This document shows, piece by piece, positions 27,187 to 36,053 of a stretch of DNA of 64,000 bases. Below the pieces are notes generated by a model. That model made no database searches, was not told the DNA's origin, and worked only from the letters and a program-made list of their open reading frames with translations. Origin of the DNA: Methylobacterium symbioticum (lineage in GTDB: Bacteria > Pseudomonadota > Alphaproteobacteria > Rhizobiales > Beijerinckiaceae); contig NZ_CABFPH010000013.1 in assembly GCF_902141845.1 (NCBI RefSeq), positions 1 to 64,000 of the forward strand, in the 5' to 3' direction. Position 1 is the first letter of the stretch. Each line of letters begins with the position of its first letter. The translations under genes were made by a program, and so were the position numbers.

Positions 27187-28068
27187 ATGAACCTGTTCCA
27201 GCTGCGCGCCTTCGACGCCGTGTCCCGCGAGGGCAGCTTCACCCGTGCGGCCAAGCGCCTGAGCATCAGCCAGCCGGCGGTGACCGGGCATGTGAAGGCA
27301 CTGGAGGAGCGCTACGACCTCGTCCTGTTCCGCCGCACCGCCCGCAGCGCCGAGCTGACGCCCCAGGGTGAGGCGCTGGCGGCGCTGACGCGGCCCCTGT
27401 TCGGCCTCGTCGAGCAGGCCGAGGACCTGCTCCTAGCCAACCGCGCCCTGGTCACCGGACGCATCGAGATCGCCGCCGATTCGCCCCACGTGGTGATGCC
27501 GCTGCTGGCGCGCCTGCGCGCGCGGCATCCCGGCATCACGGTCTCCTTGAGCCTCGGCAACGCGGCCGAGACCTACGAGGCCCTGCTGACCGAGCGGGCG
27601 AGCATCGGCGTCGTGACCGAGGCCGAGCCGCGCGAGGAGCTTCACCTGGAGGTGCTGGCCGTCTCGGAGATCCGCGCCGTGCTGGCCCGAAGCCACCCCC
27701 TCGCCGGGCGCGCGGCCCTCGACCTCGCCGCGCTCGATGGGCAGGCGATGGTCCTGCGCGAGCCCACCTCCGTCACCCGGCGCACCTTCGACAGGGCCTG
27801 CCGCAGCCGCGGCGTGGAGCCCCTGGTCCTGATGGAGCTCGACAGTCGCGAGGCGGTGATCGAGGCCGCCGCCGCCGGGATCGGCATCGGCATCGTCTCG
27901 TCCCTCGAATGCGGCGAGGACGGACGCATCCGTGCGATCCCGATCACCGGGGCGGACCTGTCGAACCGTCATGCCATCGCCTGCCTCGCCCGCCGCCGCT
28001 CGCTGCGCCTGATCCGGGCGGTGCTCGACCTCGCCGCCGAGACGCGACCCGTCGGAGATCGCCCGTGA
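27187..28068 (+). CDS. LysR family regulator of the phosphonate genes
   Basis: A 293-residue LysR-type regulator. The N-terminal winged helix-turn-helix reads NLFQLRAFDAVSREGSFTRA, and the recognition part contains SISQPAVTGHVKALE. The C-terminal effector-binding domain runs from about residue 90. It is transcribed away from phnW, the usual layout for an activator of its neighbour, so 2-aminoethylphosphonate or a breakdown product is the probable signal. ATG at 27187 gives the standard N-terminus. Its stop overlaps the start of the next gene. Confidence 0.9.
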   Translation: MNLFQLRAFDAVSREGSFTRAAKRLSISQPAVTGHVKALEERYDLVLFRRTARSAELTPQGEALAALTRPLFGLVEQAEDLLLANRALVTGRIEIAADSPHVVMPLLARLRARHPGITVSLSLGNAAETYEALLTERASIGVVTEAEPREELHLEVLAVSEIRAVLARSHPLAGRAALDLAALDGQAMVLREPTSVTRRTFDRACRSRGVEPLVLMELDSREAVIEAAAAGIGIGIVSSLECGEDGRIRAIPITGADLSNRHAIACLARRRSLRLIRAVLDLAAETRPVGDRP

Positions 28069-28865
28069 GCGCCGAGACAGCCTCATCCGCCCGCGCGATC
28101 GCCGCGCGCCGGCATGGCGAGATCCTGAAGCGCCTCGCCGCGGACGGCCATATCAGCGTCGAGGAGATGGCCGCCCGCTTCGCGGTCTCGCGCGAGACCA
28201 TCCGGCGCGACCTCAAGGCGCTCGCCGGCCGCGGCCAGCTCGCCATCGTGCATGGCGGCGCGACCCGCCGCTCCGAGGAGCCCGCGCTCGCCGTGCGTCA
28301 GGGTGACAATCCGGAGGGCAAGGCGGCGATCGGGCGGGCGGCGGCGGCCCTCGTCGAAGACGGCATGGTGCTGCTGCTCGATTCGGGCTCGACCACCCTG
28401 GCCGTCGCGCAGGCGCTGTCCGGGCCGGGTCGCCCGGCTTGGCGCGGCTTGACCGTCTGCACCAACAGCCTGTCGATCGGACTCGTGCTCTGCCGGGTGC
28501 CCGGCATCCGGCTGCACCTGCTCGGCGGCGAGGTGAACGGCGCGGACGAAGCCGCCTTCGGCAGCGAGGGCATCGCCGCGCTGTCCCGCTTCCGCGCCGA
28601 CCTCGCCTTCATCGGGGTCGGCGGTATCTCCGAATCGGGCGACCTCACCGATTTCGCGGTGCTGCCGACCGAGCTGCGCGCCGCGATGCTCGGCGCGGCC
28701 GAGCGCGGCTTCGTCGTAGTCGACCGCACGAAATTCGGCCGCCTGACGCCGATCCGCCTGCATCCGATCCCGCCGGAGACGACCCTCATCGTCGATGCCG
28801 CACCGCCCTCCCCGATGGCCGAGGCCCTGACGGGGCGGGGACTTGGGATCATCGTTGCCGCTTGA
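28065..28865 (+). CDS. DeoR/GlpR family transcriptional regulator
   Basis: A 266-residue DeoR-family regulator. The N-terminal helix-turn-helix contains HISVEEMAARFAVSRETIRR, the family signature. The C-terminal DeoR sensor domain has LLDSGSTTLAVAQAL and IGVGGISESG. Such proteins usually repress sugar or polyol genes in response to a phosphorylated intermediate. The GTG start overlaps the LysR stop in GTGA form. It could control the phosphonate genes with LysR, or the FAD oxidoreductase downstream; possible operator repeats lie just after it. Confidence 0.88.
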   Translation: MSAETASSARAIAARRHGEILKRLAADGHISVEEMAARFAVSRETIRRDLKALAGRGQLAIVHGGATRRSEEPALAVRQGDNPEGKAAIGRAAAALVEDGMVLLLDSGSTTLAVAQALSGPGRPAWRGLTVCTNSLSIGLVLCRVPGIRLHLLGGEVNGADEAAFGSEGIAALSRFRADLAFIGVGGISESGDLTDFAVLPTELRAAMLGAAERGFVVVDRTKFGRLTPIRLHPIPPETTLIVDAAPPSPMAEALTGRGLGIIVAA

Positions 28866-28884
28866 TGTGGTTTTTTGTGGTTTT
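28866..28884 (+). promoter_or_regulatory. Direct repeat, possible DeoR-family operator
   Basis: TGTGGTTTT occurs at 28866-28874 and again at 28876-28884, a 10-base period in an unusually T-rich stretch between the DeoR gene and the oxidoreductase gene. DeoR/GlpR operators are often short T-rich direct repeats at this spacing. Prediction only. Confidence 0.4.
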
Positions 28885-28941
28885 CTGTTGCTTGTTCGGG
28901 TCTGGCCGGGCTAGGGCTCGGCCGAGCACAGGAGAGCCGCG

Positions 28942-31362
28942 ATGACGGATGCCGCCTTCCCGACCCAGGCCCGAACCGTGATCATCGGCGGTGGCATCGT
29001 CGGCACCTCGATCGCCTACCATCTCATCGGTCTCGGCCAGCGCGACGTGGTCCTGGTGGAGCAGGGGCGGCTGTCGAGCGGCACCACCTGGCACGCGGCG
29101 GGCCTCGTCGGGCAGCTTCGCCAGCAGGCCGCCCTCACGCGGATGATCCGCTACTCGACCGGCCTCTACGAGCGTCTCGAGGCGGAGACCGGGCAGGCCA
29201 CCGGCTGGAAGCGCTGCGGCTCGCTCACGGTGGCGCGCACGCCAGAGCGCATGACGGTGCTCGCGCGGACCGTCGCGATGGCCCGCGCGCAGGGCGTCGC
29301 CGTCGAGCCGGTCACGGCGGCGGAGGCCGGCCGGCTCTTCCCGCCGATGCGCCACGACGACCTGCTCGGCGCCGTCTGGCTGCCCGGCGACGGCAAGGCC
29401 AACCCGTCCGACGTGACGGCCGCCCTGGCGCGGGGGGCCCGGGCGGGCGGCGCCCGCCTGTTCGAGACGACGCGCGTCCGCGCGATCGAGACGGCGAAGG
29501 GCCGCGCCGCCGCCGTGGTGACGGACCGCGGCCGCATCGCCTGCGAGACGGTGGTGATCGCCGCCGGGCAATGGTCGCGGCAGGTCGGCGCCCTCTGCGG
29601 AGTCGCCGTGCCGCTGCATTCGGCCGAGCACATGGACGTCGTCACCGAGGCGATCCCGGGCGTCCATCCGGATCTGCCCGTGATGCGCGACCCGGACGGC
29701 TACGTCTATTTCAAGGAGGAGGTCGGCGGCCTCGTGATGGGCGGGTTCGAGCCGCAGGCCAAGCCCTGGGGCATGGACGGCATCCCCGAGGATTTCGCGT
29801 TCCAGCTCCTGCCCGACGACTGGGACCAGTTCGAGATCCTGATGGAGAATGCGATCCAGCGCGTCCCGGCCCTGGAGACCGCCCCGGTCAAGCTCTTCCT
29901 CAACGGGCCGGAGAGCTTCACGCCGGACAACAACTGCCTGCTCGGGCCGGCGCCCGAATGCGAGGGTGTCTTCGTGGCGGCCGGCTTCAACTCCGCGGGC
30001 ATCGCGCTCGGCGGCGGTGCCGGCCGGGCGCTCGCGGAATGGATTGTGGCCGGCGAAGCCACGGACGACCTCTGGGCCGTCGACATCCGCCGCTTCGGGC
30101 GCTTCAACGCGAATCCGGCCTGGCTGCACGACCGGGTGAAGGAGACGCTCGGCCTGCACTATGCGATGCCCTGGCCGAACCGCGAGCTTGAATCGGCACG
30201 GCCGCTGCGCCGCTCGCCCCTGCACGACCGCCTCGCCGCGAAGGGCGCGGTGTTCGGCTCGAAGATGGGCTGGGAGCGGCCGAACCGGTTCGCGCCCGGG
30301 GAGACCGCGGATCCGCCCGCCTACGGGTTCGGCCGCGGCCCCTGGCTCGCGGCGGTGGCGGCCGAGCAGCGCGCCGTCAACACGGCGGTCGGCCTCGTCG
30401 ACATGACGAGTCTCGGCAAGCTCCTGGTTCAGGGGCGCGACGCGCTTGCCGTGCTCCAGACCCTCTGTGCCGCGGATCTCGCCATGGCGGTCGGCGAGAG
30501 CCGCTTCACGCCGATCCTGAACCGGCGCGGCGGCATCGAGAGCGAGCTGGTGGCGCTGCGCCTCGCGGAGGATGCCGTCCTCCTGACCACTGGCTCCGGT
30601 CAGGCCATGCGCGACGCGGATCTCGTCCGCCGGGCTATCCCTGCGGATTGCCACGCCATCCTTACCGACGTCACCTCGGCCTACGCCGTCCTGGCGCTCG
30701 CGGGGCCGCGGACGGCGGAGCTGCTCGCGCGGGTCGGCCGGTCGCGGCTGTCGGAGATCCCGCCGGAGGGCTCGGCCGAGGTCGAGATCGGCTACGCGAC
30801 GGTGCGGGCCGTGCGGCGCAGCTACATCGCACCGGACGGTGTCGAGCTTCTGGTGCCGACCGAGTTCGCGGCCGGGGTCTATGACAGCCTGATCGCGGCG
30901 GGCGCGACGCTCGGCCTGCGCGATGTCGGCTTCCAGGCGGTCGACGCGCTGAGGATCGAGCGCGGCCACCCGGCCTGGGGCCGCGACATCGGCCCGTGCA
31001 CGACGCCCACCGAAGCCGGGCTCGCCGGCGTCCTCGCCTTCGCCAAGCCGCGCTTCGTGGGCCGCGAGGCGGCTCTCGCCGCCCGGGCCGCGCCGCCGGC
31101 CGAGCGCCTCGTCAACCTGACCTGCGCTCTGCCGGCCGAGGCCATGGCCTGGGGCGGCGAGCTGATCCTGCGCGACGGCGCCCCCGTCGGCGAGGTCACA
31201 TCCGCGGCCTGGAGCGACCGGCTGGGCGGGCTGGTGGCGATCGGGCGGATCGCGGACGAGGCGGGCGTCGAGACCTCCGGCCGCTACGCGATCGATCTCG
31301 CCGGCCAGCACCTGCCCGCACACGTCTCCGACCGCCCCTTCGCCGCCGCGGAGGCCGCATGA
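28942..31362 (+). CDS. FAD-dependent oxidoreductase with GcvT domain (dimethylglycine/sarcosine dehydrogenase family)
   Basis: An 806-residue enzyme. The N-terminal DAO-type FAD domain starts with the dinucleotide motif GGGIVGTSIAYHL and has the SSGTTWHAAG stretch, where the His is the usual covalent FAD attachment position in this family. The C-terminal half (from about residue 430) is an aminomethyltransferase-like folate-binding domain. Relatives oxidise N-methyl amines such as dimethylglycine or sarcosine and pass the one-carbon unit to tetrahydrofolate, which fits a methylotroph. The exact substrate is not determinable. CAGGAGAG precedes the ATG. Confidence 0.88.
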   Translation: MTDAAFPTQARTVIIGGGIVGTSIAYHLIGLGQRDVVLVEQGRLSSGTTWHAAGLVGQLRQQAALTRMIRYSTGLYERLEAETGQATGWKRCGSLTVARTPERMTVLARTVAMARAQGVAVEPVTAAEAGRLFPPMRHDDLLGAVWLPGDGKANPSDVTAALARGARAGGARLFETTRVRAIETAKGRAAAVVTDRGRIACETVVIAAGQWSRQVGALCGVAVPLHSAEHMDVVTEAIPGVHPDLPVMRDPDGYVYFKEEVGGLVMGGFEPQAKPWGMDGIPEDFAFQLLPDDWDQFEILMENAIQRVPALETAPVKLFLNGPESFTPDNNCLLGPAPECEGVFVAAGFNSAGIALGGGAGRALAEWIVAGEATDDLWAVDIRRFGRFNANPAWLHDRVKETLGLHYAMPWPNRELESARPLRRSPLHDRLAAKGAVFGSKMGWERPNRFAPGETADPPAYGFGRGPWLAAVAAEQRAVNTAVGLVDMTSLGKLLVQGRDALAVLQTLCAADLAMAVGESRFTPILNRRGGIESELVALRLAEDAVLLTTGSGQAMRDADLVRRAIPADCHAILTDVTSAYAVLALAGPRTAELLARVGRSRLSEIPPEGSAEVEIGYATVRAVRRSYIAPDGVELLVPTEFAAGVYDSLIAAGATLGLRDVGFQAVDALRIERGHPAWGRDIGPCTTPTEAGLAGVLAFAKPRFVGREAALAARAAPPAERLVNLTCALPAEAMAWGGELILRDGAPVGEVTSAAWSDRLGGLVAIGRIADEAGVETSGRYAIDLAGQHLPAHVSDRPFAAAEAA

Positions 31363-32198
31363 GCGCCCCGGTCTTCGCCGCGGTTCTCGCCGCGGCTTGC
31401 ATGCATGCCGGCTGGAACGCCCTGGTGAAGCTGCGCCTGGAGCCGATCCTGACCATGGCGCTGATCACGGCGAGCGCGGGGGTGATCGCCCTGCCGGCGC
31501 TCCTGGTGGTCGGCCTGCCGACCCTGGCCTCATGGCCTTGGCTGTTCGGCTCGATCGTCCTGCATCTCGGCTACTACCTCGCCCTGACGGAGGCCTACCG
31601 GCAGGCCGATATGGGGCAGGTCTACCCGATCGCGCGCGGCAGCGCGCCGCTCCTCACGACGCTCGCCGCCCTCGTTGTGCTAGGCGAGCCGGTGGCGCCG
31701 CTCGCCGCGGCCGGTATCGGCATCCTGTGCCTCGGCGTCGGCCTGATGGCCTTCGGCAGCCGCAACGGCCGGCTGCGGCCGCGGGCCCTCGGCTGGGCGG
31801 GTCTGACTGCGCTGACGATCTGCGGCTACACCCTGGTCGACGGCATCGGCGCACGGGTCGCCGGGGACGCCCACGCCTATTCGGCGGCGCTGTTCGTCGT
31901 TGACGGCATCCCGCTCATCGCCTTCGTGCTGTGGCGCCGGGGCGTGGGCGTCCTGCGCCAATTCAGGAGCGTCGCGGTACCGGGCCTGTTCGGCGGCCTG
32001 TTCTCGCTCGGCTCCTACTGGATCGCGATCTGGGCGATGACCGTCGCGCCGATCCCCCTGGTGGCGGCCCTGCGCGAGACCAGCGTGCTCGTGGCGGCGC
32101 TGATCTCGGTCACTCTCCTCAAGGAGCCACTCATCGCGGGCCGCGCGGTGGCGGCCGTGGTCATCCTCGTCGGCATCGCCGCCATGCGGCTCGGCTGA
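31359..32198 (+). CDS. EamA/DMT-family transporter
   Basis: A 279-residue inner-membrane protein with about ten hydrophobic helices in two EamA repeats. The conserved pattern QVYPIARGSAPLLT and the ETSVLVAALI stretch near the end are typical of drug/metabolite transporters. Substrate and direction are unknown. The ATG overlaps the stop of the FAD oxidoreductase gene by 4 bases, so the two are probably translated together and the transporter may serve that pathway. Confidence 0.88.
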   Translation: MSAPVFAAVLAAACMHAGWNALVKLRLEPILTMALITASAGVIALPALLVVGLPTLASWPWLFGSIVLHLGYYLALTEAYRQADMGQVYPIARGSAPLLTTLAALVVLGEPVAPLAAAGIGILCLGVGLMAFGSRNGRLRPRALGWAGLTALTICGYTLVDGIGARVAGDAHAYSAALFVVDGIPLIAFVLWRRGVGVLRQFRSVAVPGLFGGLFSLGSYWIAIWAMTVAPIPLVAALRETSVLVAALISVTLLKEPLIAGRAVAAVVILVGIAAMRLG

Positions 32199-32216
32199 CG
32201 GGCGTCACGCCGCCGC

Positions 32217-33482
32217 TCACGCCGCCCTACGGTAGCGGCCGAGGGCGAGGTCGTCCGCCGCGATCTCGGGCGCGCGGCGGGAGACGAGATCGGCCAGGAG
32301 GCGGCCCGAGCCGCAGGCCATGGTCCAGCCGAGCGTGCCGTGACCGGTATTGGTGTAGAGGTTGGCGAGGCTTGTCGGCCCGACGATCGGCGTGCCGTCC
32401 GGCGTCATCGGGCGCAGGCCGGTCCAGAACCGGGCCTGGTCGAGGTCGCCGCCCGCCGGGAACAGGTCGCCGAGCGAGCGCGCCAGGGTCTCGCGGCGCG
32501 GCGGGCGCAGGACCTGGCTGAAGCCCGCCAGCTCCGCCGTGCCGCCGACCCGGATGCGGTCGCCGAGCCGGGTGATCGCCACCTTGTAGGTCTCGTCCAT
32601 CACCGTCGAGACCGGGGCGGCCTCCGGGTTCGTGACCGGCAGGGTCAGCGAGTAGCCCTTCACGGGATAGACGGGCAGGTCGATCCCGAGGGGGCGCAGC
32701 AGGGCCGGCGTGTAGCTGCCCATCGCCGCGACATAGGCGTCCGCGCTCAGGACCGCGCCCGAGCCCGTGACCACGCCGGTGACGGCGCCGCCCTCATGGC
32801 GCAGGCCGGCCACCGTGGTGCCGTAGCGGAAGCTGACGCCCTGCGCCTCGCAGAGGGCGGCGAGGCGCTGCGTGAACAGATGCGCGTCGCCGGTCTCGTC
32901 GCCGGGCAGGCGCAGGCCGCCGACGAAGGTGCCGGACACCCGGGCGAGCGCCGGCTCGGCCGCGATGCAGCCGGCGGGATCGAGCACCGCGTAGGGCACG
33001 CCGTAGGCGTCGAGGACGCGGGTGTCGTCGGGGACGTGGTCGAGCTGCTTCTGCGTGCGGAAGAGCTGCAGCGTGCCCTGCTCGCGGTGGTCGTAGGCGA
33101 TGCCGGTCTCGGCGCGCAGGTCGCGCAGGGCGTCGCGGCTGTACTCGGCCAGCCGGACCATGCGGCCCTTGTTGCGGGTATAGGCCTCCTCGGTGCAGTT
33201 CGCGAGCATCCGGGCGAGCCAGCCGTAGAGGCGCGGCTCCAGGCTCGGCCAGAGCACGAGCGGGCGGTGGCGCATCATCAGCCACTTGAGCGCCTTGACC
33301 GGGATGCCGGGCGCCGCCCAGGGCGCCGAGTAGCCCGGCGAGACCTGGCCGGCATTGGCGAAGCTCGTCTCGAGCCCCGCGCCGGGCTGGCGGTCGACCA
33401 CGGTGACCTGATGGCCGGCCCGGGCGAGATACCAGGCCGAGGTGACGCCGACGACGCCGCCGCCGAGAACCAGAACGTGCAT
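32217..33482 (-). CDS. dadA: D-amino acid dehydrogenase
   Basis: A 421-residue FAD protein that oxidises D-amino acids, mainly D-alanine, to 2-oxo acids and ammonia, passing electrons to the respiratory chain. It begins [20 protein letters not shown], the FAD-binding motif, and has the DadA stretches [19 protein letters not shown] and [14 protein letters not shown]. It is 9 bases after the alanine racemase gene, forming the classical dad pair for catabolism of L-alanine through D-alanine, with a divergent Lrp-type regulator. Confidence 0.94.
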   Translation of the reverse strand: MHVLVLGGGVVGVTSAWYLARAGHQVTVVDRQPGAGLETSFANAGQVSPGYSAPWAAPGIPVKALKWLMMRHRPLVLWPSLEPRLYGWLARMLANCTEEAYTRNKGRMVRLAEYSRDALRDLRAETGIAYDHREQGTLQLFRTQKQLDHVPDDTRVLDAYGVPYAVLDPAGCIAAEPALARVSGTFVGGLRLPGDETGDAHLFTQRLAALCEAQGVSFRYGTTVAGLRHEGGAVTGVVTGSGAVLSADAYVAAMGSYTPALLRPLGIDLPVYPVKGYSLTLPVTNPEAAPVSTVMDETYKVAITRLGDRIRVGGTAELAGFSQVLRPPRRETLARSLGDLFPAGGDLDQARFWTGLRPMTPDGTPIVGPTSLANLYTNTGHGTLGWTMACGSGRLLADLVSRRAPEIAADDLALGRYRRAA

Positions 33483-33491
33483 CGGATCCTC

Positions 33492-34649
33492 TCAAGCCTC
33501 GCGATAGACGCGGTGGTAGCGGGCTCCGAGGCTCGTCAGCACCTCGTAGCCGATCGTGCCGGCGGCCTCGGCCAGGGCGTCCACGCCGTGGCCCGGCCCG
33601 ATCAGGTCGACGAACCCACCGAGCGGAACCGCCTCCGGCGGCACGTCCGTGACGTCGAGGATCAGGCTGTCCATGGAGACCCGCCCGACCCCCGCCAGCG
33701 GATGGGGACCGGCAAAAGCCATGCCGCGCCCGGAGGCGCTGCGCAGGTAGCCGTCGGCATAGCCGGCGGCGACCACGGCGAGGCGCATCGGCCGGCGCGC
33801 GACCGCGGTGTGGCCGTATCCGATGCCGGCGCCTGCCGCGACCTCGCGCAGCTGCAGGATGCGGGCCTGGAGGCGCACCACCGGCCGCATCGGGTTCGGG
33901 CGTCCGGGCTGCGGGTTCACGCCGTAGAGCGCGGCGCCCGGCCGGACGAGGTCGGCCTGGAACGCCGGACCGAGGAAGATCCCGGACGAGGCGGCGAGGC
34001 TCGCGGGCACGCCGGGCAACCGCGAGCGGAGGCTCGCGAAGGCCGCGTGCTGCTCCGCATTGGCCGGGTGGTCCGGCGTGTCGGCACAGGCGAGATGGCT
34101 CATGACGAGATCGAGCGACAGGCCGGCGAGGCCGTCCGGCCCGGCAAGCAGCCGGTCGAGATCCGCGCGCGGGAGACCGAACCGGGCCATGCCGGTATCG
34201 ACCTGCAGGATCGCGGGCAGGACCTCGTCCCGGCGCCGGGCGAGGCCGCGCCACGCCGCCACCTGTTCGAGATCGTTGAGGACGGGAACGAGATCCTGGG
34301 CGCGGCAATCGCCTTCCGTACCGGGCGGCGCGCCGTGCAGAACCGCGATCCGCGGCCCCCGGCCGAGGATCGCGCGAAGCGCCAGCCCCTCCTCGAGATG
34401 GGCGACGAAGAAGTCGCGGCAGCCCGCCCGCGCGAGGGTCGGGGCGACGCGCGCCGCCCCGAGCCCGTAGGCGTCGGCCTTGACCACCGCGGCGCAGGCG
34501 GCCCGCCCGGCCTGCCGGCGCAGGAGCCTGTAGTTCTCGGCGATGGCGGCGAGATCGACGGTCAGGATCGCCCCGGCGCGGCGGCCCGCCTGGACGGTGG
34601 GAGGATCGCTCGGGACCGGATCGACGGAACGCGCAGCCAGGAACGCCAT
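33492..34649 (-). CDS. alr: Alanine racemase (catabolic, DadX type)
   Basis: A 385-residue PLP enzyme that interconverts L- and D-alanine. The PLP lysine lies in AVVKADAYGLG (about residue 55), and the catalytic tyrosine is in GAALYGVNP of the C-terminal half. The N-terminus carries an extra 28 residues before the barrel starts at ILTVDLAAIAENYRLL. ATG at 34649 has GGAGGGG 7 bases upstream. Its pairing with dadA and an Lrp regulator argues for a catabolic role rather than supply of D-alanine for the cell wall. Confidence 0.93.
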   Translation of the reverse strand: MAFLAARSVDPVPSDPPTVQAGRRAGAILTVDLAAIAENYRLLRRQAGRAACAAVVKADAYGLGAARVAPTLARAGCRDFFVAHLEEGLALRAILGRGPRIAVLHGAPPGTEGDCRAQDLVPVLNDLEQVAAWRGLARRRDEVLPAILQVDTGMARFGLPRADLDRLLAGPDGLAGLSLDLVMSHLACADTPDHPANAEQHAAFASLRSRLPGVPASLAASSGIFLGPAFQADLVRPGAALYGVNPQPGRPNPMRPVVRLQARILQLREVAAGAGIGYGHTAVARRPMRLAVVAAGYADGYLRSASGRGMAFAGPHPLAGVGRVSMDSLILDVTDVPPEAVPLGGFVDLIGPGHGVDALAEAAGTIGYEVLTSLGARYHRVYREA

Positions 34650-34781
34650 GCCAGGACCCCTCCAAGGCGGATGCCCTGAGCTTAGGCGAAGGATCCTCGA
34701 ATTTCTTCGCGATGACGCGCAGGACCTGCCGCTGTAAGCTTGCCTGCGCAAGAATCTGCGTCGCGAACGAAACTTCTCCGA

Positions 34782-35240
34782 ATGCCGAATATCGACGCCA
34801 TCGACCGCCGCATCATCCGCGTCCTCCGGGGGGAGGGGCGGATCAGCAATGCCGATCTCTCGCAGCGGGTCGGCCTGTCGCCGTCCGCCTGCCACCGGCG
34901 CGTGCGCCTCATGGAGGAGACGGGCATCATCCGCGGCTACGCGGCGCTGATCGATGCCCTGCCCGACGAGGGCGGCCTCGTGGTGGTCACGCAGATCACA
35001 CTCGACCGGCAGACCGAGGATTACCTGAACCGCTTCGAGGCCGCGGTGCGCCGTTGTCCGGAGGTGCGCGACTGCTACCTGATGACCGGCAGTGCGGATT
35101 ACCTCGTGAAGCTCGAGGTCAAGGATGCGGGCGACTACGAGCGCCTGCACAAGGAGGTGCTCTCGCGCTTGCCGGGCGTCGCGCGCCTGCAATCGAGCTT
35201 CGCGATCCGGACGGTCGTCTCGCACGCGCCGCGAATCTAG
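34782..35240 (+). CDS. Lrp/AsnC family regulator of the dad genes
   Basis: A 152-residue Lrp/AsnC protein. The N-terminal helix-turn-helix reads IDRRIIRVLRGEGRISNADL, with SPSACHRRVRLME as recognition region, followed by the RAM ligand-binding domain (about residues 60-145). It is divergent from the alanine racemase gene with 132 bases between starts, the standard position for a D/L-alanine-responsive activator of dadAX. ATG at 34782 gives the family N-terminus; an upstream GTG/TTG extension is not supported. Confidence 0.92.
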   Translation: MPNIDAIDRRIIRVLRGEGRISNADLSQRVGLSPSACHRRVRLMEETGIIRGYAALIDALPDEGGLVVVTQITLDRQTEDYLNRFEAAVRRCPEVRDCYLMTGSADYLVKLEVKDAGDYERLHKEVLSRLPGVARLQSSFAIRTVVSHAPRI

Positions 35241-35270
35241 ATCTCGACGCCTGGCGCGGCCCGCGAATCC

Positions 35271-35519
35271 CTATTGCGGCCGCTTGTCCGGCGCGATCGA
35301 CCAGAAGCGGCGCGGCGAGAGCAGCATCTCGGTGGAGCCGACCGAGTGCTCGACCACGGGGGGCGGGCAGGCGGGCTCCGGCGGGCGCGGCGCCGGGGCC
35401 GCGGCGACCACGCTCGGCCTCAGGCCGAGGCGAACCTGAAGGTCGGGATTGCGCAGGGCCGTGATCGTGCCGACGCAGGCGATCAGCGCACCGGCCGTCG
35501 CGCCGAGCAGAAAGTTCAT
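35271..35519 (-). CDS. Small membrane-anchored hypothetical protein
   Basis: An 82-residue protein: an N-terminal hydrophobic segment (MNFLLGATAGALIACVGTIT) followed by a Pro- and Ala-rich linker and a charged tail. It could be a membrane-anchored or secreted protein. A second ATG lies just before this one at 35522, so the exact start is uncertain. It converges with the Lrp gene and is divergent from flaF. I do not recognise the family. Confidence 0.5.
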   Translation of the reverse strand: MNFLLGATAGALIACVGTITALRNPDLQVRLGLRPSVVAAAPAPRPPEPACPPPVVEHSVGSTEMLLSPRRFWSIAPDKRPQ

Positions 35520-35690
35520 CATCTCCGCGAAGTCCTGGGGCGGTCGCCAGCATGCGATGCCGCGGGATGGTTCCTCCGGCAAGCGGGCGGCATTACGGCA
35601 AGCGGTATGCTTACCCTGTCTTAAGACGCTGCATGCGACTCCTCATCCCCGCCCCGCGCATGGCGCGGGCGCGTCGAGGGTTCTTCGTCC

Positions 35691-36053
35691 ATGATGCACG
35701 CCGCGAACGCCTATGCCCGTACCTCGCAGAGCGCCGTCAGCCCCCGCGAGGCGGAAGCCGCCGTCCTGATGAAGGCGGCCCGCCAGCTCCAGGCCGTGCA
35801 GGACGATTGGGCGAATCAGGAATCGGCGCTCGCCGCGGCGCTCACCTTCAATCAAAAGGTCTGGACCGTGATCGCCGGCGCGGCGACCGATCCGGCGAGC
35901 CCGCTGCCGGACGAGATCAAGACCAATGTCGCCGATCTCGCGGTCTTCGTGTTCCGCCGGGTGATCGACACCATGGTCGACCCGAAGCCCGAGAAGCTCG
36001 CGGCCCTGATCTCCATCAACCATCACCTCGCCGCCGGCCTCAGCATGCGCTGA
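35691..36053 (+). CDS. flaF: Flagellar biosynthesis regulator FlaF
   Basis: A 120-residue, all-helical protein matching FlaF, which is needed for flagellin production and secretion in alphaproteobacteria and acts against FlbT at the flagellin mRNA. Typical stretches are [20 protein letters not shown] and [12 protein letters not shown], and the C-terminus reads [12 protein letters not shown]. In most relatives flaF and flbT sit together beside the flagellin genes; here flbT is about 10 kb away, beyond a sugar-nucleotide cluster. The end overlaps the rfbH end by 14 bases. Confidence 0.9.
   Translation: MMHAANAYARTSQSAVSPREAEAAVLMKAARQLQAVQDDWANQESALAAALTFNQKVWTVIAGAATDPASPLPDEIKTNVADLAVFVFRRVIDTMVDPKPEKLAALISINHHLAAGLSMR

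Noticed and set aside
28849-31323. 824-codon minus-strand open frame
   Set aside because: Antisense of the FAD/GcvT oxidoreductase; the sense frame has clear motifs.
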